64,000 nt of DNA from Sporosarcina sp. FSL K6-1522 (GTDB lineage Bacteria > Bacillota > Bacilli > Bacillales_A > Planococcaceae), in the NCBI RefSeq assembly GCF_038622445.1, contig NZ_CP152019.1, forward strand, positions 3,384,501-3,448,500, read 5' to 3'. The notes under the pieces were generated by a model. The model saw only the letters and a list, made by a program, of their open reading frames with translations, did no database searches and had not been told where the DNA came from. The position numbers and the translations under genes were made by a program. Each line of letters starts with the position of its first letter. Position 1 is the stretch's first letter. Of this stretch, positions 23,515 to 32,495 are shown in pieces.

Positions 23515-23618
23515 TAACGTTATCCGTTAATTAATACTATACTAACAGATTCCGTTAATGTCAACTAATATATTTACCTTTTTCTCATATATCGTTAGTT
23601 TTATATCTTTTTCCGTTA
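23515..23618. promoter_or_regulatory. Lysogeny switch operators
   Basis: The intergenic region holds two 15-bp dyads, TAACGTTATCCGTTA (23515-23529) and TAACAGATTCCGTTA (23543-23557). Further CGTTA half-sites occur at about 23593-23597 and 23614-23618. The shared half-site is TAACGGA or its complement. Their place between divergent repressor and Cro-like genes indicates operators for one or both proteins. Flanking TA-rich stretches would hold the promoters; I cannot assign exact -10 boxes. Confidence 0.65.
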
Positions 23619-23664
23619 GTTATTAGTATTCTTGGATTAATAGAATACGAAAAAGGAGGCGCCT

Positions 23665-24105
23665 ATGGGCATTGGGTCAAGAATAAAAGCAAAAAGAAAA
23701 GAAAACAGGTTCACGCAAATTGAACTAGCTAAACTTGTTAACGTTTCTCCCCAAGTTATATCAAACTGGGAAAGGGGATATTCCAACCTCAGTTCCGATG
23801 ATGTAGCAAGGCTGGCTGATGCACTAAATTGTACTACTGAGTATTTGCATGGGAAAACATTGAGCGAAAAAGATGAGCAGGCTAAGTTAACTCCGAAAGA
23901 CGAACGAGACATGGCGAAACGCATGGATAAAATGAAAAGAGACTTAATAGAAGGTAGAGCTAACGGTCAGGCGTTGCTCCATAAAGGTGAGCCTATGAGT
24001 GAGGAAGCTATGGAATCGTTATTAGAAGCACTCGAAATGGCTGAACGTATTACAACTTTGGCAAATAAGAAGTTCGCCCCTAACAAATATAAGGATGAAG
24101 AATAA
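23665..24105 (+). CDS. Prophage repressor (ImmR/CI-like)
   Basis: A 146-aa protein. Residues 4-60 are an XRE helix-turn-helix (FTQIELAKLVNVSPQVISNW). The C-terminal half is charged and helical with no S24 peptidase catalytic pair. With the ImmA-type protease immediately downstream, it fits the ImmR/ImmA regulatory pair known from ICEBs1 and phi105, in which the protease cleaves the repressor after DNA damage. AAAGGAGGCG precedes the ATG. Confidence 0.82.
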   Translation: MGIGSRIKAKRKENRFTQIELAKLVNVSPQVISNWERGYSNLSSDDVARLADALNCTTEYLHGKTLSEKDEQAKLTPKDERDMAKRMDKMKRDLIEGRANGQALLHKGEPMSEEAMESLLEALEMAERITTLANKKFAPNKYKDEE

Positions 24106-24124
24106 TCCCCAAGGGGGTCAGTTG

Positions 24125-24574
24125 ATGTGGATTAAGGAGATTGTTGAAAATTTAGTAAAAAAATACGGCACTAACGATCCGTTCGAAATCGCGGAGGCTA
24201 AGAACATCTATGTAATAGAACAAGACCTTCACGAAGAAATATATGGTTTTTATAAATATATGAGAAGGAACAAGTTCATTTTTCTAAATTCTAATTTAGG
24301 TAAAGAAGATAAGGTTTTTACGTTTTGCCATGAATTAGGTCATTCAGAAATCCATCCGAAACTCAGCGCTCCATTTTTAAAAAGTAAGACATTAATTTCG
24401 ATTGACAAAATTGAGAATGAGGCAAATAGATTCGCAGTCGAGTTGCTGTTGCCTGATTCGGCTATCTACGAATATAAAGACAGTGGTTTATCTATTAGCG
24501 AGATTGCTGGTATTCATGGCGTTCCTAGCGAAGTTGCACATCTTAAAAATTTACGGAATGTTCATGGAAAGTAG
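24125..24574 (+). CDS. immA: ImmA/IrrE-family metallopeptidase (anti-repressor protease)
   Basis: A 149-aa peptidase with the zinc motif HELGH (FCHELGHSEIH, about 78-88) and a downstream Glu in the conserved ENEANRFAVELLLP segment (about 107-120). ImmA cleaves the ImmR-type repressor to trigger induction. I chose ATG 24125, preceded by AAGGGGG, starting MWIKEIVENLVKKYG. It follows the repressor gene by 19 bp. Confidence 0.85.
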   Translation: MWIKEIVENLVKKYGTNDPFEIAEAKNIYVIEQDLHEEIYGFYKYMRRNKFIFLNSNLGKEDKVFTFCHELGHSEIHPKLSAPFLKSKTLISIDKIENEANRFAVELLLPDSAIYEYKDSGLSISEIAGIHGVPSEVAHLKNLRNVHGK

Positions 24575-24584
24575 GAGAATTATC

Positions 24585-25094
24585 ATGAAGAAATTATTAG
24601 GCGCATTCTTTTTCTCTTTCATCATTGTCTTATCTGGGTGTGGCGAAGTGAATTCTGTTGAACCTGTGTTAAATGTAGAGCAGTTTTCATTGGTTAATCA
24701 AGCTTTCGCGAAGGACAAACTTGGTGAGCCGAAATCAGTTGACACATGGAATTATGCATCCTCATCAACAGACGCCGGTATCCCTCTAACAACACTTGAA
24801 TTCGATTGGGACGGATATCCTTCTGAGTTTCATTTTGATGATAAAGATCGGCTTGTCCGGATTAATATCCACGAAAATTACAACGAGGAATCAAAATTCA
24901 AGAAAACAACATTCGAAGATTTGTTACAGCAACTGAACATTACTGCTGGGGAAAACATGACCAAGGAAGCCGAAACTGCTGTAGCTTGGCGTTATGAACG
25001 TGTGTCTGAAAAAGTAGATGAAATTTGGGTTGTTGGTGACGTTGAGGAAGTCGGAGAAATCAAGATTACATTTGACATTAGACCATTTATGTAA
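24585..25094 (+). CDS. Lysogeny-module lipoprotein
   Basis: A 169-aa secreted lipoprotein starting MKKLLGAFFFSFIIVLSGCG; the LSGC lipobox is at about 17-20. The mature part is acidic with aromatic segments (TTLEFDWDGYPSEFHF). Lipoproteins expressed from the prophage often alter the host surface or exclude other phages (superinfection exclusion), an inference from position. TAGGAG precedes the ATG. Confidence 0.65.
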   Translation: MKKLLGAFFFSFIIVLSGCGEVNSVEPVLNVEQFSLVNQAFAKDKLGEPKSVDTWNYASSSTDAGIPLTTLEFDWDGYPSEFHFDDKDRLVRINIHENYNEESKFKKTTFEDLLQQLNITAGENMTKEAETAVAWRYERVSEKVDEIWVVGDVEEVGEIKITFDIRPFM

Positions 25095-25149
25095 ATCGAC
25101 TTCGTTGAAATCGAGTTTAAGAAGGGTTAAAAATGTTAAGGAGGGAAAA

Positions 25150-25908
25150 ATGATGTCTAATTTATGTGCGATATGCAACAGCGGAACAACGTTTCTTTTC
25201 AGAAGAAAAATAGCGAATAATGAAGTCGTGTGCGAGGATTGCTTTAAAAAGGCTAAAACCCTTACAACTAAACAAGTTATCAAATTGAAAACTGTTACCG
25301 CAGATGAAATCAGGCAGTCGATATCTGATACAGTCGGAAATGCTGTGATGAATTTCATACCAACTAAGGTAATAGGTACAGCTATTCAATTCGATGACGA
25401 AAATAAGAGATTGCTTATTCCGAGTTCGTTCGGAAATGATAACATTTATAAATACGATGACATTGTTTCCTACGAACTTTTAGAAGATGATGAAGTGGTA
25501 ACTAGCGGAGGATTAGGACGTGCCGCAATCGGTGGCATGCTGTTTGGTGGTGCTGGAGCCGTCGTAGGTGCTGTGACCGGCAGGAAGAACAAAGGTGTGT
25601 GCAATAGCCTGGGCATTAAATTGACGCTCAATAATATGAGTCAACCAGTTGTCTACATCCCTTTTATACTAACAAAAACTAAAACCGATAGTGACGCATA
25701 CAAAGCCGCAGCTAGTCAGGCGCAAGAATGTTTGTCGGTACTGCAATTAATTTGCAATCAGCAAGAAGCGCCCGCAAGTAATTCAAGAAACGATAACGCC
25801 GCAGGATCTGCCGCCGACGAAATTAAAAAGTTCAAGGAACTACTAGATGACGGAATTCTTACTCAAGAAGAATTCGACGCAAAGAAAAAAGAGTTGTTGG
25901 GACTTTGA
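25150..25908 (+). CDS. Zinc-ribbon and SHOCT-domain protein
   Basis: A 252-aa protein. The N-terminal zinc ribbon is CAIC...CEDCF (about 6-35). A PH-like or beta-rich middle follows (IQFDDENKRLLIPSSF), then a glycine-rich hydrophobic segment (GGMLFGGAGAVVGAV, about 130-145). The end is a SHOCT domain (FKELLDDGILTQEEFDAKKKELL). Such proteins are frequent in prophage lysogeny modules. Start ATG 25150 (AAGGAGGG upstream); a longer upstream frame has no support. Function unknown. Confidence 0.65.
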   Translation: MMSNLCAICNSGTTFLFRRKIANNEVVCEDCFKKAKTLTTKQVIKLKTVTADEIRQSISDTVGNAVMNFIPTKVIGTAIQFDDENKRLLIPSSFGNDNIYKYDDIVSYELLEDDEVVTSGGLGRAAIGGMLFGGAGAVVGAVTGRKNKGVCNSLGIKLTLNNMSQPVVYIPFILTKTKTDSDAYKAAASQAQECLSVLQLICNQQEAPASNSRNDNAAGSAADEIKKFKELLDDGILTQEEFDAKKKELLGL

Positions 25909-25981
25909 CCCCACCGCCCTACTCAGGGCTTTTCTTTTAACCACCAAACCAAACGTACATTCTCAAATGGAGGGAATTATC

Positions 25982-27142
25982 ATGCACTGTAAAGAATTAA
26001 TCAAGGGTAAAAAGTGGGTTTGTGTTGCGGACGGCCCTGACCATCCCGTTACAGGTAAACGACGTCAGGTATCTCGTACCGCTAAGAGTAAGGGAGAAGC
26101 AACTAAGAAGGTGGAGCAAGCTATTGAAGAGATGAGAGGTGCTATAGACTATCACAAGGGCATTACAGTACGTGAGTACTCCGCTGAATGGTACAAACAA
26201 TATTTACGTCGAGGACGAAAAGATACGACAAACCAACTCAGGAAAGAAGATGCCGAGACGCTGAATGAGTTTATGGGGTCGCTTGAAATGACATCTGTCA
26301 CACCTAAAGGTTACCAAGGTTTTCTGAATCACCTTTTTGATAAAGAATTAGCCCTTAATTCAATAAAAAGAATTCACGTTACAGGGCGAATGATATTTAA
26401 AAAGGCACTTGAAGAAAAAGTTATTTCTGAAGATCCTACCGTGAACGCTTTTATACCCCAAAAAAAGGTGACTGTTGAAGAGATAGAAAGTGATCCGGTG
26501 AAAGATATGTACTTAGAGGTGGATGAACTAAAGGTATTTTTAACGGAGGTAGACAAATACGTTAACTACGTTTACATCACATTGATTTATTTGCTCACCT
26601 TCTCGGGCATGCGACCAGGCGAAGCTGCAGCACTCCAAAAGAAAGATGTTTTGTTTAAAACGTCAGAAATCCGGATAACTAAAACGCTGGAATACGGAAA
26701 AAAGGGAGAAAATAAGATTATACCTCCAAAGACGATGACCAGCGTACGAGTTGTAGACTTGGATGAAAAAATAATGTCGATGCTTCGACAATTAGGTGAA
26801 TATCAAAAAGAAATGGGTTATCCTGAAAGTGAATTTCTATTTGCTATGTACGACGGTCATCCGCCGACAGTACCTTTAATAAGAAATGTAGTTAAACGAA
26901 TTGCGAAAAGAGCAGGAATAAAAAAAACGATGAACTCCTACATTTTACGTCACACTCACATAAGCCTGTTAGCTGAAGCTGGTGTCGATCTACCTCAAAT
27001 CATGCAGCGTGTTGGACATAAAAATGAATCGACCACTCTACAAGTGTATCTCCACATTACGAAAGGAATGAGAGTTTCACTTATGTCAAAAATGAGTGAT
27101 CGATTCGGTAATTTGATGTCATCAGGGAGGAATGATGAATAA
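25982..27142 (+). CDS. int: Phage tyrosine integrase
   Basis: A 386-aa tyrosine recombinase. An AP2-like arm-binding part (about 1-50, HPVTGKRRQVSRTAKSKGEA) is followed by a SAM-like core-binding domain (about 60-160). Catalytic residues: Arg in FSGMRPGEAAAL (about 216), the HxxR region LRHTHISLL (about 322), HK of GHKNESTT and the nucleophile Tyr in LQVYLHIT (about 355). GGAGG precedes ATG 25982. It ends about 75 bp from the host junction, so attR is next to it. Confidence 0.93.
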   Translation: MHCKELIKGKKWVCVADGPDHPVTGKRRQVSRTAKSKGEATKKVEQAIEEMRGAIDYHKGITVREYSAEWYKQYLRRGRKDTTNQLRKEDAETLNEFMGSLEMTSVTPKGYQGFLNHLFDKELALNSIKRIHVTGRMIFKKALEEKVISEDPTVNAFIPQKKVTVEEIESDPVKDMYLEVDELKVFLTEVDKYVNYVYITLIYLLTFSGMRPGEAAALQKKDVLFKTSEIRITKTLEYGKKGENKIIPPKTMTSVRVVDLDEKIMSMLRQLGEYQKEMGYPESEFLFAMYDGHPPTVPLIRNVVKRIAKRAGIKKTMNSYILRHTHISLLAEAGVDLPQIMQRVGHKNESTTLQVYLHITKGMRVSLMSKMSDRFGNLMSSGRNDE

Positions 27143-27187
27143 ATGTTAGTGGAATGTTAGTTTTTCTATATCCACTAACATTTTTTG
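27142..27187 (+). terminator. Integrase terminator
   Basis: AATGTTAGTGGA (27142-27153) pairs perfectly with TCCACTAACATT (27171-27182) and is followed by TTTTG on the plus strand. The left arm contains a tandem ATGTTAGT repeat. It also gives partial protection against read-through from resD on the other strand. Confidence 0.8.
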
Positions 27188-27215
27188 TTCATTAAACATT
27201 GATGTTATGCGGTTT

Positions 27216-27245
27216 CTATTGGATTGAATTCCATATTCTATTCAT
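27216..27245 (-). pseudogene. resE: 5' end of resE cut off by the prophage; attR side
   Basis: An ATG at 27245, 10 bp inside the end of resD and preceded by GAGGTTCCGA, opens MNRIWNSIQ and then hits TAG at 27216. The W-x-S pattern matches the start of ResE sensor kinases (MKFWRSVVGKLW in B. subtilis, from memory). No kinase follows; prophage sequence begins within a few codons. So the junction lies at about codon 8. The rest of resE should lie beyond the far prophage end, outside the window. Confidence 0.65.
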
Positions 27246-27963
27246 TCGGAACCTCAAACTTATACCCAACGCCCCACACCGTGACAATCATTTTCGCTGC
27301 GCGCTCTGACACGCGGCTCAATTTTTCACGAAGCCGTTTGACGTGTGTGTCAACTGTTCGAAGATCACCAAAAAACTCATAATGCCAAACTTCTTTCAAC
27401 AATTGCTCTCTGTCAAATACTTTGTCCGGCGATTTCGCTAAAAAATACAGTAACTCGTATTCTTTTGGCGTCAAATTCACTTCTTGTCCTTCTGCCGTTA
27501 CACGATGCGCATCGTGATCGATTGTTAACTGAGGGAATACGACAAGGTCTTTCGATGCCGCTGGAGAAACCGTATCTGGAAATGCCACGGAGCGTCTAAG
27601 AATCGCTTTGACACGCAAAACAACTTCGCGTGGACTGAATGGTTTCACTATGTAATCATCGGCACCCAACTCAAAGCCAGATACGCGATCGGATTCCTCA
27701 CCTTTTGCTGTCAGCATGACAACCGGCGTCATCTTCTTCATTTCTCGTAGTTCTTGCAAAACTTCTAAACCATCTTTTTCTGGCATCATCAAGTCGAGCA
27801 AGATGCAATCATAATAATTTGCAATCGCTTTCTCAAGCGCTTCTGCGCCATCGACAGCCTCTTCCACTTCATATCCTTCACGTGTAAGATACATATTTAA
27901 CAGACGACGAATTCTTTCCTCATCATCTACAACTAATAATTTTAACTTCTCTTCCACAGACAT
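27238..27963 (-). CDS. resD: ResD redox response regulator
   Basis: A 241-aa OmpR/PhoB-type regulator. The receiver (about 8-120) has phospho-acceptor Asp in CILLDLMMPEK (about 57) and Lys in DYIVKPFS. The winged helix DNA-binding domain (about 140-238) contains TPKEYELLYFLA and ends VWGVGYKFEV. With ResE, ResD controls genes for respiration and anaerobic growth. GAAGGGGG precedes the ATG. The cognate kinase is interrupted right after the gene by the prophage. Identity secure by sequence and the resABC neighbours. Confidence 0.93.
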   Translation of the reverse strand: MSVEEKLKLLVVDDEERIRRLLNMYLTREGYEVEEAVDGAEALEKAIANYYDCILLDLMMPEKDGLEVLQELREMKKMTPVVMLTAKGEESDRVSGFELGADDYIVKPFSPREVVLRVKAILRRSVAFPDTVSPAASKDLVVFPQLTIDHDAHRVTAEGQEVNLTPKEYELLYFLAKSPDKVFDREQLLKEVWHYEFFGDLRTVDTHVKRLREKLSRVSERAAKMIVTVWGVGYKFEVPNE

Positions 27964-28009
27964 TATCCCCCTTCAACATACTTCTCATTCTATTGTACAA
28001 GCCGTCGTG

Positions 28010-28051
28010 CAAAAAAGAAACAGAAAGACTGCACGGTCATTGCCGTGCAGC
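28010..28051 (-). terminator. Terminator between resC and resD
   Basis: On the minus strand CTGCACGG (28050-28043) pairs with CCGTGCAG (28036-28029) with a six-base loop. It is followed by TCTTTCTGTTTCTTTTTT. It lies 13 bp after the resC stop, so resD probably relies partly on its own promoter. A TACAAT box lies just upstream of resD. Confidence 0.75.
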
Positions 28052-28063
28052 CTCTCTTAGGTT

Positions 28064-29248
28064 TTATGCGTATGAATGCAACCCAGCGATGATCAGATTC
28101 ACGGCAATGAGGTTAAACATGATGATGATAAATCCGATAACCGCAAGCCATGCAGACTTCTCGCCTTCCCACCCACGGGATAATCGCAGGTGAAGGAATG
28201 CTGCGTAAAACAGCCATGTAATAAGCGCCCAAACTTCTTTCGGGTCCCAGCCCCAGAAGCGTGACCAGGCTTCATGGGCCCAGATCATAGCGAAGATCAG
28301 TGCCCCAAGTGTAAATACAGGGAATCCAATCAATACAGAGCGGTAGCCGATTTCGTCCATCAGTTGTGAATTCGCTTTTTTCGCGAATGGTTGGAACACG
28401 GCCGCAAGTGGACGGCGGAAAATCAATCGCAAAATTACATATAACACAATCCCCGTAGCGATCGACCAAAGGAAAGTTGTCAACGTCTTCGCATTAATGA
28501 TAGCCGGTACTTCAGCCCAAGGCGTCATTGCACTTGGCGTCAATGCCTCATACTGATTCATACCAATGAGTGGTGGATAATTATACTCAATTTTAGCAAC
28601 TTGCTCATTTTTATCGATATACGTAAATTGCGCTTCATACCCCGCTAGTTTAAAGCCTGTAGATGAGACGACAAAACCGAGTACTAAAACAAGTGTAAAC
28701 ATGACAGCCTCAAGCCAAAAACGCTGTTTCGATTTTTTTGTCAAATCCACATTTTTCAATAAGAAAATCAGTCCCGCCACCGCACTAATGGCAAGAATCG
28801 ATTCACCTAGTGCAGCTGTAATAACGTGAATCGTTAACCAATAACTTTTAAGTGCCGGAATAAGCGGTGTAATCTCTCTTGGGAACATACTTGCATAGGC
28901 AATGATAATCACCGCAATTGGCAATGCAAACAAACCAAGTGACGGTGTCCGATATAAGAAATAAATCAGAATAAATGACCCAACAAGCATCATCCCGAAT
29001 GCTGTCGTAAATTCAAACATATTACTAACGGGCGCATGACCTGATGCCATCCACCGTGTGATGAAGTACCCAACATTCGAAATAAATCCGATAATTGTAA
29101 TCGTAATTGCGATTTTACCCCATTTGTTGTTTTTATAAGAAGCTTCTGATTTCGCACCTTTTACTGCTCCACCAAAAAATGCCGTAGCAACAAGATAGGC
29201 GATAAAAGAAACCAAAAGCAAATTGGCACTTAACGATGCAAGTTCCAT
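28064..29248 (-). CDS. resC: Cytochrome c biogenesis protein ResC (CcsA family)
   Basis: A 394-aa membrane protein with about eight to ten helices. The heme-handling WWD-type motif is [14 protein letters not shown] (near residue 325). Together with ResB it moves heme across the membrane for attachment to c-type cytochromes. Its ATG overlaps the resB stop (TAATG), which shows coupling. Operon resABC. Confidence 0.93.
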   Translation of the reverse strand: MELASLSANLLLVSFIAYLVATAFFGGAVKGAKSEASYKNNKWGKIAITITIIGFISNVGYFITRWMASGHAPVSNMFEFTTAFGMMLVGSFILIYFLYRTPSLGLFALPIAVIIIAYASMFPREITPLIPALKSYWLTIHVITAALGESILAISAVAGLIFLLKNVDLTKKSKQRFWLEAVMFTLVLVLGFVVSSTGFKLAGYEAQFTYIDKNEQVAKIEYNYPPLIGMNQYEALTPSAMTPWAEVPAIINAKTLTTFLWSIATGIVLYVILRLIFRRPLAAVFQPFAKKANSQLMDEIGYRSVLIGFPVFTLGALIFAMIWAHEAWSRFWGWDPKEVWALITWLFYAAFLHLRLSRGWEGEKSAWLAVIGFIIIMFNLIAVNLIIAGLHSYA

Positions 29249-30906
29249 TAGTACTTGTCCCCTTCCTTATCTTCCGAAATGGACTCCTTGTCTTGCCTGT
29301 CTTCGTAACTTGGCAAATTCGCAAAGTCTTTCACTTTATCCAGTTCTTTCTTCAACGAGAACCAGTTTTTATTCGTATGACCCGCTACTAATAATTCATT
29401 GTTCGGGCCTTTTTGAATCCATAACCTTCTATGGTTCCAATAAGAACCTTGTGCAACACCAATCATAAAGATGATGCCACCTAGCAGTAAGATATAAAGC
29501 GTTTTGTCTTTACGAATCGTGAGGCCTGAAATATCACGTGTTTCCGCGCTCACAAAGTTTACTTTATATGCATTTTCTTCTGTTTCAAGCGTTTGTTTAA
29601 TGGCCACAAAGCTTTTTTCACCATCTGGTTTAGCAGGCGTCACCATTTTAAAGATGAATGCAGGATTATTTGGAATAGGCGATTTTGATACCGGTTCTCC
29701 GTTTTCAACACCGTCATAGTCCGGATAATAATCCAACAACTCTACACGAGCGCCATCATTTAGTTCATATAACTTTTCCGGATTCGTCAAATCAACCGTG
29801 AACTCACCAAATGATTGATCCGTAGATTTTTCTGTCAACTTAAAGGTCATGGATTTTAGTTCATCCAAACGGTAATCCATTTGGAAGACATTGTACCCAT
29901 CGAATTTAAGCGGCTTATTGACAATAATCGAATAGTCTTTCACGAACTTCATCTGATCCGATTGCCCCGGAAGGTTTCCAACGTTTTCATATAGCGCAAC
30001 ATCCGTTTGGTAGTTTTTAGCAATGGTCCCTACACGATCGAGTGCCTCACCAAATACTGCGTCCGCTTCCTCTTTCGTATAACTTTCCATGATGAATTCT
30101 TTACTTTCCAAAAAGTAGCCTTCCGCTCCTGGTATCGAACGGGTTTCTCCTTCACGAATCCACATCGTTTCATCTACATAAAAGCCAGGAATTCCGCGTA
30201 GTAACACACCGAATAAGAATATAATAAGTCCCGTATGGTTAACGTAAGGTCCCCATCTTGAAAAACGGCCTTTTTCGGCAAGTAAAGCACCATCTTCTGT
30301 TTTCACATTATAACGCAGTTCCTTCAGCTTCTCTTCTGCCTTCAGAAGTGCTGCATCCGTATCTTCAGACGAACCCTCACCGTAGATACGCTGCTTCTTC
30401 ATGAAAGAACTATGACGTTTGGTGCGCTGTTTTTTCAAGGATTTATAGAGCGGAATGACTCTGTCAACACTGGCGATGATAATGGACGTACCAAGCATCC
30501 CAATTAGCGTAATAAACCACCAACTATTGTACATATCATAAAAACCAAGTTTGTAATAAAGCGTACCAGCAAACCCATATAGACGCTCATAATACGCTAA
30601 ATACTCCGCACCTCCTGCTGTCGGGGAGACCGGTACATACAGTTTCTGCGGAAATATTGTACCAATCGCCGCAGTCACAAGAACCGCAACAATGATACTA
30701 ATCCCTATTTTGACACTTGAAAAGAAATTCCATACTTTATCAATTACTGATCTTTTATACGTCTGCGATCTTCTTGCCGAACCTTCATAACGCATATCCA
30801 CAAGTTTACTTTTCTTCGCTTCTTCAGTCTGCGGTCTACCACATCGCTCACAAAGCACTGTGCCAAATGGATTTTCATGACCGCACTGGCATGTAATTTT
30901 GCTCAT
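29248..30906 (-). CDS. resB: Cytochrome c biogenesis protein ResB
   Basis: A 552-aa membrane protein. The N terminus carries a short zinc ribbon ([18 protein letters not shown]). Transmembrane helices follow at about 65-85, 130-150 and 210-230, then a large extracytoplasmic domain and a final helix near 480 ([16 protein letters not shown]). It forms the heme export/ligation complex with ResC. Length agrees with B. subtilis ResB (about 540 aa). Confidence 0.93.
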   Translation of the reverse strand: MSKITCQCGHENPFGTVLCERCGRPQTEEAKKSKLVDMRYEGSARRSQTYKRSVIDKVWNFFSSVKIGISIIVAVLVTAAIGTIFPQKLYVPVSPTAGGAEYLAYYERLYGFAGTLYYKLGFYDMYNSWWFITLIGMLGTSIIIASVDRVIPLYKSLKKQRTKRHSSFMKKQRIYGEGSSEDTDAALLKAEEKLKELRYNVKTEDGALLAEKGRFSRWGPYVNHTGLIIFLFGVLLRGIPGFYVDETMWIREGETRSIPGAEGYFLESKEFIMESYTKEEADAVFGEALDRVGTIAKNYQTDVALYENVGNLPGQSDQMKFVKDYSIIVNKPLKFDGYNVFQMDYRLDELKSMTFKLTEKSTDQSFGEFTVDLTNPEKLYELNDGARVELLDYYPDYDGVENGEPVSKSPIPNNPAFIFKMVTPAKPDGEKSFVAIKQTLETEENAYKVNFVSAETRDISGLTIRKDKTLYILLLGGIIFMIGVAQGSYWNHRRLWIQKGPNNELLVAGHTNKNWFSLKKELDKVKDFANLPSYEDRQDKESISEDKEGDKY

Positions 30907-30924
30907 ATTGTCATGTGCTCCTTA

Positions 30925-31455
30925 TCAAGGTTGAATACTTTCCATGTGAGAAATGATTTCCTCTTCAGACATTTCTCTCGTAATAATTTGCTTAATTTTC
31001 CCGTCCTTATCAATTAGGAAGGTGGTTGGAAGTGGAATGACGTTATAGGCTTCTAGTACACTCTTGTCCTTATCGATGGCGATAGGGAACGTTAAGCCAT
31101 ACTGATCTCTAAACGCTTTCACCTTCAAGTCTGATTCTTGAATGTTAACAGCTAAAATACGCACACCTTTTTCTTCAAAGGCTTTGTGCTGATTTTCCAT
31201 ATACGGCATTTCTTTTTTACAAGGAGCACACCATGTCCCCCAGAAGTTCAGGAATACACCTTCTCCTTTATAATCTGACAGCCGTTGTTTATTGCCTTCT
31301 AAATCGACAAGCTCAAAATCCGGCGCCTTATCGCCAACTTCTAGCACTTTCACTTTATCCTTCGAAGCGATAGTATAAATGACGGCCGAAGCAAGTAGTA
31401 AGAGGACGATTGTCCTGATAATAAGACGGTTTTTCTTCTTTGTATCCTTTGCCAC
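30925..31455 (-). CDS. resA: Thiol-disulfide oxidoreductase ResA
   Basis: A 176-aa membrane-anchored thioredoxin-fold protein that reduces apocytochrome c so heme can be attached. The N-terminal anchor is LIIRTIVLLLLASAVIYTI; the active site is WCAPC in FLNFWGTWCAPCKKEM; the cis-Pro is in VIPLPTTFLID. I chose GTG at 31455, seven bases after GGAGGT; the ATG at 31470 overlaps that site. First gene of resABC. Confidence 0.92.
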   Translation of the reverse strand: MAKDTKKKNRLIIRTIVLLLLASAVIYTIASKDKVKVLEVGDKAPDFELVDLEGNKQRLSDYKGEGVFLNFWGTWCAPCKKEMPYMENQHKAFEEKGVRILAVNIQESDLKVKAFRDQYGLTFPIAIDKDKSVLEAYNVIPLPTTFLIDKDGKIKQIITREMSEEEIISHMESIQP

Positions 31456-31628
31456 ACGTTCTACCTCCATACAATCAAATACACCTTGGGGGTGATGCGC
31501 CACACCTTATGCTTCCCGCCCAAGGCCTTACACTTAATCCTACATACTTCGTTCCATCTTCCATTATACCAAAAGAAATTCCTATATCTTCCCGCATAAA
31601 TGAAAGGATTGTGAACAAAGGGCGTCTA

Positions 31629-32360
31629 TTAGCCGATTTTACCTGTTTCTGCGAGCACACGTAACTGCTTTACTTCATGTTTCGTCAATTCTCTCGCTTC
31701 TCCCGCATTCAACCCAAATGTTGTGACGTTACCAAATGACTCACGGCGTAATTTTTGAACAGGACAGCCAATCGCATCGAACATGCGACGCACTTGACGA
31801 TTTCGCCCCTCATGGATTGTAATTTCAACGAGTGCTGTGCCTGCTTTTTTATCCACCGTTTGCATTTTGACATGCGCTGGAGCGGTCTTGCCATCTTCCA
31901 ACTCGATGCCTCGTTCTAGTTTCTTTAGTGCTTCACGATCCGGAATGCCTTTCACTTTTGCCACATACTTTTTCTTAATGCCAAATTTAGGATGCGTCAT
32001 CAAATACGAAAAATCCCCATCATTCGTCATTAGAATCACGCCAGATGTATCATAATCGAGTCGGCCGACAGGAAATACTCTTTCCTCCACTTGAGGGAAC
32101 AGGTCAAGCACCGTCTTTCTGCCTTTCTCGTCATTGACCGTCGAAATAACGCCTCTCGGTTTATATAAAAGATAATAGACATACTTTTCTTTCACGAGCT
32201 CAATACCTTCTACTTCCACGCGATCCGAGTTAGATACCTTGGTACCTAATTCCGTTACGACAACACCATTTACTTTTACTTTACCTTCCACAATAAGCGT
32301 TTCCGATTTTCTCCGGGACGCAACCCCTGCTTGTGCTAATACTTTTTGTAATCTTTCCAT
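31629..32360 (-). CDS. rluB: 23S rRNA pseudouridine synthase RluB
   Basis: A 243-aa protein. An S4 RNA-binding domain covers about 1-60 (MERLQKVLAQAGVASRRKSE). The catalytic Asp is in VGRLDYDTSGVIL (about 104-116). It modifies a uridine in the peptidyl-transferase region of 23S rRNA. Start ATG 32360, preceded by GGAGTG. It lies upstream of resA as in Bacillus, but the spmA/spmB genes that normally precede it are absent. Confidence 0.9.
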   Translation of the reverse strand: MERLQKVLAQAGVASRRKSETLIVEGKVKVNGVVVTELGTKVSNSDRVEVEGIELVKEKYVYYLLYKPRGVISTVNDEKGRKTVLDLFPQVEERVFPVGRLDYDTSGVILMTNDGDFSYLMTHPKFGIKKKYVAKVKGIPDREALKKLERGIELEDGKTAPAHVKMQTVDKKAGTALVEITIHEGRNRQVRRMFDAIGCPVQKLRRESFGNVTTFGLNAGEARELTKHEVKQLRVLAETGKIG

Positions 32361-32414
32361 ACTCGTCACTCCGTCCTTCATTCTGTGAAAAATTATGTCA
32401 TACTTTACGTCAAA

Positions 32415-32455
32415 TTAAAAGAAGACTGACCTATAGAGGGGCAGTCTTCTTAAAA
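32415..32455 (-). terminator. Terminator after the carboxypeptidase gene
   Basis: A perfect 10-bp stem (32419-32428 with 32442-32451) is followed on the minus strand by TTTTAATTTG. It ends the scpA-scpB-carboxypeptidase unit, so rluB has its own promoter. It also has T residues on the other side, so it may work both ways. Confidence 0.75.
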
Positions 32456-32495
32456 ACGTCATACTTTCCTGTTTTTTAGTGGCTGACTCTTGCAG

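Noticed and set aside
1..27142. Insertion sequences or transposases in the prophage
   Set aside because: No transposase-like protein or terminal repeats were seen; the only recombinase is the tyrosine integrase.
27142..27240. tRNA gene as attachment site
   Set aside because: No cloverleaf or tRNA 3' end; the junction lies at the resD/resE boundary.
28272..28469. Other-frame open stretches inside resC, resB and other core genes
   Set aside because: They are shadows of long, well-identified genes and have no independent support.
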